From: Pristionchus mayeri | Lineage: Eukaryota; Nematoda; Chromadorea; Rhabditida; Neodiplogasteridae | DNA length: 64,000 bases | Direction of reading: 5' to 3' | Assembly: GCA_036245805.1 (NCBI GenBank) | Contig: BTRK01000005.1 | Span: forward strand, 27,571,469 to 27,635,468 | In this document: positions 43,932-55,200 of the stretch, piece after piece | Layout of the letters: every line of letters begins with the position of its first letter | Position numbering within the stretch: the stretch's first letter is position 1 | Program-made: the position numbers and the translations under genes | The notes under the pieces: generated by a model | The model's input: the letters and a program-made list of their open reading frames with translations, nothing else | The model's database searches: none | What the model was told of the DNA's origin: nothing

Positions 43932-46900
43932 ATGGACCTCGTAGTGTGGTTCGCTCTTGGCACTCTTGCCGTCATATTCTTCTTGGCCTTGGTCATCCTC
44001 ATCGCTCTCATATGGTATGCATATTTGATTTTTATTAATCATACTTAACATTTTAACGTCTGAGAATTATCTAAACTCTCTATGAAAAGTGGCACGTTTC
44101 GCTTTTCAGAATATAAGGGTTCCCCACAAAGTTATGCTTCAGAACGAGTAAAGATCTCTGACTCTCGGGGAGAGGTTGTGTAAACCTTGCCATAATCAGC
44201 TTAAAGTGAGGCTGATAACGTTAGGAACCAATGTTTTTGTCGAAATGACGGCAAAGTAACTCATCTTGGTTTGTTGAGATGGATAATTGTAGGAGACGCC
44301 ATCAGCAGAAGTTGGCCTTCAATCGGGCAGACACCTTCATATTTAAGAAAACTCGTGATGACCAAGTTGACAAACTTGTAGAGCTGGCCCCTCTTCTGAG
44401 TGAGTAATTCTGGTCTACCAATGCTCACCTATCAAACTGCGCTGTACACATTGTTGCCTGTATTCTTCAGCCAATGAGGTCTTGCATTCTATGGTATGTA
44501 AAGGATGCGTCTTTTCTGTAACCTCAATTCAAATGGGTAGCGTGCAAGAGGCAAGTTTCCCTCCATAGCGCTCTTCTCTTTTTCACCACTATTTTTTAAC
44601 CTGTACTATCTACCCTTCTCTCGCAGCCTGACGAAATTTCTCTGTCTCGTTCTCCACCCGACTCGGCACTGTTTAGTTTCTTCTTACCCGTCTTCTCCTT
44701 ATTCTCCTTCTTCTTCCATTGGCTGACAAGTGACCTCCAAAAGTAGGGAGAGCCTGAGATGGGGAATGAGAGAGGCTGAGAGTGGGATGATGGCAGAGAG
44801 AGAAAGGAACGCGCACCTGCCCACTCTTTCTGCAGCCTCTTTCCATTCTTTAGTTTCAACTAAGGAAACTGTGGAACAATATATAACTGAGGAAGTTACT
44901 GACACTGAGATCATATAGTTTGCAAAGATGTCACTGACTCAAGTCCGTCTGAATATATTATGCTGATGATCTGGGTTGTGGTTAAAAAAATAATATAATT
45001 TTACGAGCATTATGTTATGCGATGATTCGGAAATATTCATCAAGAACGGCTTTTGAAGTATTGCATAATGCCGCCTTTGATATATCAATGGCGACATTAT
45101 GAAAAAGTTCTCATCCGATATAGTGCTTTAAAAACTTTCAATTGATATGTTTATTTCGCAGATAGCGAGTTGGACAAGCGGGAATGGGGGGATGGAGAGG
45201 AGGCTCCGTTCTCCGATGTCATCGCTATACTCAAACTGACGACAGAGGTGGTGAAGATTCTGTCTGAAGTCGGCCTCACCCGAGCATCCTCAAAAATATA
45301 CGAAGTTATCGCACAGGTGGGAATTGTGAATCATTTATTTGTGTGATGATAATAGATATATAATAACACGAGGGCGGTCTTGATACGTTTGCGTTGGCGA
45401 CATTATAAGTCGACTCACGCAATCTTCATAGATCTCATGCTTTGCGCATTTCTTTACCTTTTCCGACTCCAAACTATTACTTCTGTTTCGTGACGAGACT
45501 TCCGATGGATGGAATATGCTATCCACGGAAATCAACAAATTCACTAAAACATTGCCATGCTCTGTCTGTCTCTTCCGTGTAGCTCACACGACCTGTAAAC
45601 CACAATATCTTTATATTGTTATAGAAAACGCAATCTATTCAAAACTTTACGTTTTATTTTTCTCATCATACCTTGGCTAATAAGCATTTATAATTTCAAT
45701 TTAAATTGCTCGAATGTGGGGCCTCATATTGTAGATCTTCCACATCCAAAATTTGCCATTTGGCTATTTAAAGTGTGATCTCCATTCTTCGAGTCTCACC
45801 ACGTCCTCTCTCTGCTTTTGCTGCGCTATTTACATCGGAATCTTCATTCGGCTTGGACTTGAATTGAAATGAGAATAGCCGTCAAACACAAATGTATGCA
45901 AAAACAATAACAAAGTTTACGAACAAGCGAAGAAAAAAATGTTGGAGAATGGATATCATGTAGGGGTAGATATTAGGAGGCGCAGTTCGATGAAATAAAG
46001 GAGTATAATATGTGTTGAGGCAATGTTCCGTGTGGATACTCACTTCCACGAACTGCTTGAGTTCGTGCCGTCGAGTGAAAATGATATACGGTACGCTCCT
46101 CCTCTTCCTCCCCTAGTTTCTATCCCTCCTTTGTAGAGTAATCGAGGCACGAGCTCTCACTCTAACAACGACAGTCTGGTCGCTCAATGCTGCATTTACG
46201 CTCCACGGATTCGAACAAGCAGTGCGTCAACTCATTATGAAATTGATTTACTTGCTTTAAATTTGATGTCGCTTTGCAGAAAGAGGTGGAGGACAAGGTA
46301 ATCGAGATGTATTCTCGTGTAGACAAGCTGAGGCAGCAGTGTCCCGATTACGCAGGGCGGAGGAGAGCGGAACAGCCAGGTGGAGAGGAGCATGAAGATA
46401 AGACAGGTAAGAATGGGTAGATGGTGAATTGCATTTGAGATTCAAAGCAAACCCCCCGTCACGCTCACACTGTACTGTAGAAACATCAAAATAAATTTTT
46501 ATAGTAGCTTGGTATATTAAGTTGATATATATACATTTCAACTAAGCTTTGACAGATCTATTGCATTTTTACGGAAATATATTAAGTAAACCGTCTTTTG
46601 TCTTTTGTCAATTTGTCCAGGACCTGTCAATGTTTTAGCGACCACTCAGGCTCACTAAAAGAAGGTTTTTAAAAGTTAGTTAGTGATATGAAATGACGAT
46701 AAAGAGAGCGCAGAGAAGCGTGAAAAAACAGTCACTATTTTTTGGGAGTTTCACTGTGTACTGTGAGAACAGAATGCGTAGTCCGTGGTGTGGTGTGCGA
46801 GAGTTATCATATTTTGTTGTATTAATTCCCCGCAGAATGCGGGAGAAAAAAATGTTCCTCGAGTAAAACAACAAAATTTGATAGCTCTCGCCTACCATAA

Positions 46901-47287
46901 CACGGACTACGCATTCTGTTCTCACAGTACAACAATACGTAATTCTGCGATGTGCTTTCAGAATTACAAGCGACAGATGAGGTGAACGACTCCCCTCCCT
47001 CGACTTCGACTGCTTTCGTGCAACATCTGCCATCTAAGATAGAAGTGCAGGCAGAAGTAAATCAACTGCCTGTCGAGAACGAGGAGACTGCCTCTTCACC
47101 CTGCAATGGAGATGAGGCAGTTATCGCTTCTCCACCTTATGACAACAATGGATCCCCTTCGAAGCCCGAATGTGTTCTCATTGCCACTGAGAATGGATCC
47201 CCTCGTAAGACCTTTGTCGAAGAGATCAGCTTGCCCAAGTCAGTGGAGGATGGGGTGCCGAATTCAATCATCCCTCAATCCAGTTGA
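43932..47287 (+). CDS. TMEM98: TMEM98-like single-pass membrane protein with an extended acidic tail
   Basis: TMEM98 proteins have one N-terminal membrane anchor and a helical domain; the vertebrate form is linked to myelin and eye development. The start is ATG 43932, giving VVWFALGTLAVIFFLALVIL, which aligns with the TMEM98 N-terminus. Further exons give RRHQQKLAFNRADTFIFKKT (from about 44293) and NEVLHSM. The exon at 45162-45316 carries DVIAILKLTTEVVKILSEVG, then HELLEFVPSSENDIR (about 46035-46090), ALTLTTTVWSLNAAFTLHGF and EVEDKVIEMYSRVDKLRQQC. The last exon runs from about 46968 to TGA 47285-47287 and is a disordered acidic Ser/Pro-rich tail of about 105 residues, absent from the 226-residue human protein. 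An exon is probably missing from my model between 44490 and 45161, because the phases do not match. A hairpin MITE sits in the last intron. Confidence 0.85.
46761..46927. mobile_element. Hairpin MITE of about 170 bp in the TMEM98 last intron
   Basis: CTGTGAGAACAGAATGCGTA at the left and its inverse complement at the right (TACGCATTCTGTTCTCACAG) form perfect 20-bp ends flanked by TA. The inverted match continues inward with a few differences through GTCCGTG and GCGAGAG. A smaller inner palindrome (GCATTCTGC-like) sits near 46838. It has no coding capacity. Confidence 0.85.
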
Positions 47288-49225
47288 TATATCTCCCACT
47301 TGTACCATATGCCCTGTCCATAGTCGTTGCAATACTCGTTCTGTTAGTCCTCGTCTGTCTTCCTTCATACAAATGTGACAATCCATCCCCCAAGTTATCG
47401 TTGAGTTTGGTTATATTCTCCTCAGTTCTTTATCGCTCTATCTTTCTCTGTACTCAGTTTGCTCTTTTTTCTCAGTAACCAACCTCGGATGCACCCCTTA
47501 CCTCTTCCATTTCCCCTCAACAACTTCTTATCATCTCAATTTTTGTATACCTCATCTCCCCTTTAAAACTACTAGGGATTGTCGCAGATTTTGGAATCAT
47601 CAATTGTTTATCTGACGATTACCTATTACCTTCGTTATTTATACACTGCCTCGAGGATCTATTCGCAATCATCTGTCCAATATCCACCATCTGATCGCAG
47701 CCAGTCAGTTAGTCGTCCCATTATTTTGCAGTTCAATATTTTGAATTTTTTTACATCAGGGACACTGATATTGTGCTTTTCACCCTCTTCCCATTTCGAG
47801 TTTGAAATATTTTGAATGAGCATTTTATTATTGCTAGGCAGCGAGTTGTCCATTTTCTGATTTTGTATAGTTTTCGACCTGCTTTTGCGTGCTAGTTTGT
47901 GTGTTCTCATTATTGTGTATATCGTACCCTCCGTACTATCGTTTAACCATTACATATCCTACATTTTTCCTATCACTCAATTCTCGGATTTGTTTCGTTA
48001 ACGCATGTTTTCCTGTCGTATTCCCACGGGGTTGTTTTTTAACCCTTTCGTTTCAATGTTGAACGTCTTGGAAAATTGGAGCTGTTCACCTATAAACAAT
48101 CGCTAGGTCAGTATAGTTTATAGTTTTAGGACGAGCTACAGTACTTCCCCAAGGTACTCATTCCTCGTTCCAGTTGCACTACACTACTATCCCCTTAATT
48201 TTTCGTTTCGATTAATCAGTGCTAGTAGTACTATAATCAACCCATTAACTTGCATTACAACTTAATCTACGGGATTGTGTGTATTTCACTTCATACATTT
48301 TACCGTACTCTCTTCTTCTGTAATCTCCCTCTTTGATCTACTCACAATTCTTCTGATGATACCCCTATGGATACTAGCCACTCGTTGAGTAGTCATAGAC
48401 AGCCCTTCTCGTTTACCGTAATCGCTTCTCTTTCTACTCGTCCGAAGGCATTCAACAACGGGTTTCTCTCTAATGCTCTGTATCTGCCTCATTCCCCTTC
48501 GAGCGTCGGCTGATGCAGAGTCGCACTCTAGATGCTGTGTAATTTGAACTTCGGAGCTTAGTTTTATTCGTAAATGTACCGGCTATCATGTGATTATTTT
48601 CCGAGGCTCAGATTTCATGCGCATTCTGTTCTATTGTATACACCCTAGAAAGATTTCAACTGAATGTAGTGCCTACCGTACTGTATTCTCCCGTTGCTTT
48701 CACTAACTGCTCTTACTCGTGATAATAAATAGTGACACAGAAGAAGACGTGGACACGTTGTTTGTATATCGTAATTGAAGCGGTGCACACAATATCTGAA
48801 GGATGGGGGGTACTACGGTAGCCGATGAGAGATCGATCGCACACGGCAGGTTTGCCGACGTTTATGATTAAAAATAGGAGCTGTGCGGTGCAGCGACACG
48901 TGAACACGGGGTTTTATTGTGTTTAGGGACTTCAGACTTCTAAGGCGCATTTTCTCTAATTAGATGCAATGGTACAAACTATTTCCATCGAAATATTTTG
49001 TGCCTAAAACGAGAGCGACTCGCGTTTATTTATTTATTTTCAAAGAAATTAGAGATGCATAAATCGGCATCGCGAACAACTGGATTGTAGTCACGGAAAT
49101 TATATATTTTTCAACTCTATTCGGGAGTTGCACTCGAATACTCGAACGACACTCAAATCGCGCAAAGCCTTTACGTAGCAAAACCGTAGACGTCTTTTTC
49201 TTCAGTGTAAACTGCCCGTGACTCG
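47288..49225. other. Intergenic region between the TMEM98 homologue and EFL1
   Basis: These 1.9 kb are T-rich with no supported exon. The first part is presumably the TMEM98 3' UTR. GTCTTTTTCTTCAG ends at 49205, 20 nt before the EFL1 start codon, and looks like a 3' splice acceptor, possibly a spliced-leader site. Confidence 0.55.
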
Positions 49226-52200
49226 ATGGCGACTAGAGGAGTCGTTGATGCGATTGCTTCGGTGAGTTATTCTCAATCTACTGTTGCGAATCAGTTTATC
49301 ATGCTCTTGTCTATAATATTCACGAATTCTCTCCAAGTTGCGTTGTATTAAGGCGGTTCCACGCACTACTCGAAACGTCTCTCTGATCGCTCACGTTGAC
49401 CACGGGAAGACGACGTTTGCTGACTCCCTTCTCGCCAGCAATGGAATTGTGTCCAGTCAGTTTATACTCTTTTGATTGAACTGAATGAGTGGCTCGTAAT
49501 CGATTAGGCCGCCATTCTTTTTAATGGTATTTTTTATACGATCACGGTGTGACAACCCCCCCCCCCAAACGTCCGGTGTCGACTTGACGACCTTAAAATA
49601 ATTCATCGTTCCGCTACTGTAAATTAGTTACAACATTCCGCGCGCGATATTTAAAAAATATATGAAAGTTGTCTGAATTACCGTGATATTCAAAATAATA
49701 ACTTGGCAAAAGTCCAAAAGTGGTATCTTACATGGAATACACTGAAATGTGGATCCAAAAAATGTAGCGTTTGAATTTTCGCGCCTTGCAATTCACTGCA
49801 CGTTTTTATACATTCAAATGCGCACCGGACCGCTTGTCACACCTTGTACGATTGCATAGTTTATAGTTAATTATCACCATCTAGATGCATCTATCCCACT
49901 CAATTTAAACATTTTACATGGCTTGACTAAAATCAATAATCCGCTAGTGAACGCTTTATTAGTTTCAACTTAAAAATATAAAAACTTTTTTATAACAACC
50001 CAGTTGTACTGGAGGCAAATATCACATATTCAATGGTGGTTAAATTAATTGACATTATCATCCGAAAAGCATGCATTCAAACATGAATTATTCTTCTCTT
50101 TTCACTCGCTTTCCATCTGACTGAAATACACTAGTATAGAAGTAGATATAATTCTTGTCCACTCACCTTCGCAAACTCCCCATTCCTTCTCTTGATACTT
50201 CTCTCCTTAGATCCATCCTCTTGCAGTAATCTTGTTGTTGTGAATGCCTTGTCCAAGTAGTCCACCAATCGATCCATCTCATATGAGTACTGTAGGCGGG
50301 CAGCGCCAGATGAGAGACGAGCGAGCGACTCAATATTTAAGTGAATATCGTTTTCCGCAACTTTATTGCTACCTCTTGGAAGCAGTGTAGGTCGTGAACA
50401 CTGATAGATCTTGAAGGTTCTTCCCCGGGGTGCGCTGGGGAAATTCCCGAAGGGGGCAGATATTCCAGAGCCTAAAATAAATGTGATTCTTAGAAGAAAA
50501 GGGAGAGACAAGCCTGATTTTTCTCGATATGCCCCTCTTCTTCTTCGACTCCTTCTTCTTCCACTTCATCGAAAGTGTCGTCTATTTCTCCTTCCTCCTC
50601 TTCCTCTCCCTCATCCCCTCCCCTTCCTTCTCTAAATGGTCGCTCATCGAGATCTACTGTATGTCCCAAGTGATCGAGGCAGAATCTGCAATGTATCCAG
50701 CATTAGTAACATTGACTCCTTTGTATGCATGGGTCAAATTCTCGCCACTTCAAAATCGTTGCAAACCGAACATCCTTCTTAGAAATGATAAAAATAATTA
50801 AACGTAGAAAGTATTTCATAATTTACAGTAATTTACAGAGATATGGGTATGATTTCGCTCTGTTTGACTAACGCAGCCATCACAAGCAGCCTATGCCTCC
50901 TTTTCTAGCTTAGTATTTTATCACAGTATATAACGTATTTTTGAATTTGTTTTGAACGACCCTTAAATAGGTTTCCTCACCCTGTGACGATAGACCCATC
51001 TTCGCGGATGGTGAGAGTGAGGTAGCATGTACACGATCCAACACTTTTGCGAGAGAATTTCATTCTCTGACGGGAAGGCGAAGAGATTCCACGAGCTCGA
51101 TTCTCCTCGAAGTAACAGCAACGATTCTCCACTTTGAGGGAACCTGAGATTCAGGGTTTTGTGAGCTTTTGATGAATGTGTTTATAATATATGTGAAATG
51201 AAAACTTGTTAGTGATGGAACACAGTGAAAATGATTCTACATTTCGAACTAGATTGAAGCCTTTAATGGTATAAAAATAAACGAACAATACTGACGCCTT
51301 TTCTCAGATCTCCTAATGTAGAAATGTACTCCGGTCTTCTTTAACTCCTCCAGCCACTCATTGAATGCCTTTTGATCAGTAAAGGCGCGGGTTTCCCAGA
51401 GAAACGGGGAGGATGGGGATGAGTGGAGAGAACGAGCGTGCTTGACCAGATCTCGATGAGTCGAACCTTAATAGAAGGGAATGAAAGAAGGCGAAGGACG
51501 GAAGTGACTGCTATCAATCAAGTAATTCTATATGTGTTAGCGATCAAAGTAATATTGAAGCCCTTCTGACCATTCCACTGGCATCCCTCGAGAGGACAGT
51601 TCATTCTATGCCCGAGTGAGCCAGGGTGTGCTGTGGATCGATGGACTCTCATTTGGGATCCTGAGGGGAATATCTCTCCGCACACCGCACACGGTGTCTT
51701 GATAGCCACGGTCTCCGACTGAAATCGTTATACTTATACTTTTTACAATAAATGAGACGAGCCTTGGGGTGGTCTTCCTTGTGAACCTCCCTAAGATGAC
51801 GATAGAGAGTAGAACCGCAACTGAATTCCTTCCCACAATTGCGGCAGAGACGAGTACGAGAGGAACTGAAGGAGAAAATTAAAGATGACCCACCCCCTTC
51901 GTCGTCAGAACTCAGTAATTGTAGGACAAGAAACATACGCCAATACTTTGAGTGTGAGATCGGAGTGGATGGAAGTGATACCTGAGATGAGGCTAGATGC
52001 ACCGACAAAGGAATTCTGAATGGAGAGATTGATTAAGCAAATGGCTTGATGGGTGTACCTCGCTATCGACAGAGGGACCAGGGATATCGTCCAGATCGAG
52101 TGATTCCTCATCGCCATGATCCTCACTATGCCCGATACCATTCTGAATTGTAGTTATAGATACAGAGATCGAAAAGTCATGCTGCGCAAATAGTTTACAA

Positions 52201-55200
52201 TTTTTAAGAATTTTATTTTTGAGAAAAACGTGCCGCTTTTTTTATGATTCTGATTATACTCGACGCCCTCTATCAAACTGTGTATCACTTTTTATCATGT
52301 GCTCATCGCTGGCTAAAATAAACATGCCCTCGAATCATAACGTGAAAATCGGATTTTGAGACTGCGGTAGGTTTTTCTCAGCTGCGGCACGTTTCCCCAG
52401 AACGGGACCACGTTTTTATTTATTCATTCAATGGGCCGATCATGTGATGAAGAAAGTTCGATGTGTTTGCTAATGGAGGGTACGTTTTTTGACATGTCGA
52501 TATCTACATACTTTTCGATCTATGTATAGATAGGTCTGCTAACCATATCTATGGATTGGGAACGCTGCCTGCTCACTATATGTCCGCTCTCTGTACTATG
52601 CTGAGTCTTCTCAAGGCCCTGCTGTGCTTCTCTTGTGCAGTTCTTCCCATCGTGGCCGAGATGGTCAAGACAGTACTCGGCGGAAACGGAATTGTCATCA
52701 TGCATCAGTAGCTGAAAAGAAGAGATTAAAGAGCTGCGAAGGAACGATGCGATGTAAGATGGTCTTCTTAATTCAAAATTGAGTTTGAAGGCGTGCCTTG
52801 ATGTAGCTGGTGCAATGAATGCGCTGTCTTTCGTCTTTCCTTCCTCGCCCACTGATTTCGAGAAGGCAGTATCGATACTCTTGCTTCACCCCGTCTGCAA
52901 GGGGCATCGCCATCACACCAAATGAGTCCGTTCAACAAGGGATCAGTTCGGCCATTTGCAAACTTGGCTTGAAAGGAGAGTAGCTGCACGCACTGACCGA
53001 TAGTCTTTGAGGATCGTGAGTACCACTCGACTCCCTCCTTCCTTCTCTGCTCGATCCATCTCTCGAAGTGTTCCTTCGTCTCGAATGTTCTACTCTGCCA
53101 TTCGAAGAGAATGGAGGCAGAAGAGTGATTGGACTGTGCGTGAGTGACGAGATCGCGATGAGTGTGACCTAATAGATACTATATTGCTAATAGATACTAT
53201 ACCGCTTGAGATTGGTAGTACGAGCTGTCAGCTTATTATACAATCCTTACGAAATCTATGAAGTACTACACAGGAGATGATGATTATTTAAGCTGCACTT
53301 TTATTTTTATTTTGCAGTCTGTGTCATTGAAAACTATATGCCTGACCAGTCCATTTGCATCCTGGAATAGAGCATCTAGTTCCCAATCGAGCGATCTTGG
53401 TCGAACTCCCATGTACTTCCTTGCGGTGTCTGAGGGCGAGAGACTGGCTACGGAGGATTTCCCCGCACACGGGACAAGCCGTCGGTTTCATAGGCTGCTC
53501 TTTCTGAAGAGGCTTTTTAAAGATGCTTTCGGCGCAATTCTGTTTACACTTTAAATCAGGTACCACAATAGATGGTGGTTGATGGTAAAATTAGAGTCTC
53601 TCGACTCACTCTGATGGTTGCAATTTTGTGTATCTCTCTGAGATGTCGATTGAGAGTCGAGGGTTGGCTGAAGGTCTTCCCACACAGATCACAACGGATC
53701 TCCAAGCAATCATCGTAGTCACGAGAACCACTGAAGGCCAGGCAGATGAGAGATGAGTCTAGACTCGAAGATCCACTCACTTATCCGAGACAGCTTCATC
53801 ATTATCGAGTGCAAGGTCGGGGGGAATTGATTGTGGAGGGAAGGATTCGTCTAGCTCCTCCTCCTTCACCTCTTCAAAAAGCACGATGTCCTCCTTCGAA
53901 TCGACGGTTATCTCGAGGGGGTGGGGAAGGGCAGATTGGATGAGGGAGGAGAGAGCACAATCGAGAGTGCCTGAGGGGAGAGGGGAGGACGCCTCTGCTT
54001 GCTGAAATTAGTACTTGCTTGGCTCAAGCCGAGTCCATTTTTGTCATTTCTCTAACTAATTGTTGTTTAGGTCAGATTCATGGAAAAAAATATGGTATTG
54101 AATTTTTTTTTTACTTATATCAAATGCACTCCACTATAATCTATCATGATTATGATTCTCGTACTTTGGAAGTGTTCATCCCATGGACATTCCGCAGATG
54201 ACGATTGAGAGTCGACCCCGTACTGAACGATTTGTGACACAATTCACAGATCTTTGACTGCGTAACCCTGAATCTTCGATCCCATTTATTCTTATTTATT
54301 TTGAAGTACCGTGGTTCATCCTTCGGAGTGTTCTCTATATCTACGGCGGGAGAAGTGAATGGTAAAGAGGGGGCATCCCCAGAAGGAGCTTCTTCTTCAG
54401 AGGAGGAGACCTTGTCGATGATGTAGCCCGCGTTTCCCTCAACCAGAGATTCATTGAGAGTATAATTTCATTTAGATTATTTAACTCATTTTCCCTTCAA
54501 TTCGTGTATTAACCTATAGAGGAATACTACTCGATCGTATGAATAAGTCTCGAACAGCCGAAGTGTCGATGCCGTGGATTGATCGTAGATGGCGATTGGC
54601 AGAGGAAGTGGACACGAATGTTTTCTGGCATAGAGTGCACTGTTTCTCCCACGGAGCGCCCGATTTTCTGGAACGAATACTCGGGGAATCCGCCATTTTA
54701 CGGTATTCACTGAACTAGAAATGAAGTTCTGAATCGGTTTCATTTTATCATCCTATCATAAATAGAGGAATAAATTGTAATAAAGAATGATGTTCTATCT
54801 GGGTCGAATGGGACCATAGTTTTAGAGTTGCAATGCGTACCTTGGAGGCTGAGTACTATTAGAGGGTTCGCCTCTTTCCTCATTGTCCTCTTCTTTTACC
54901 ATATCTTAAACACTAGGTTTCCTTGGGTGACGATCTATAAAGAGAGCATAAAATATTGATACGTCATACATAATTTGAAAATCTACTATGAATGCTCGAG
55001 GAAATAGTGTCAGTTCAAGCCCGCATTGCGTATGGTGGAAAGGAGTGGGAGGGGAGTATATTTCGGGGAGGGGGGGGGGGGGTATGGGATCAGGGAGTAT
55101 GGGAGGGGACGCGGGAGTAGTACACTGCAATGCTCTTTCACCCCTCCACTCTTCGCTTCTCTTATCGACCGGTGGAAATAGAGGAAGGGAGAGGGAGAGA

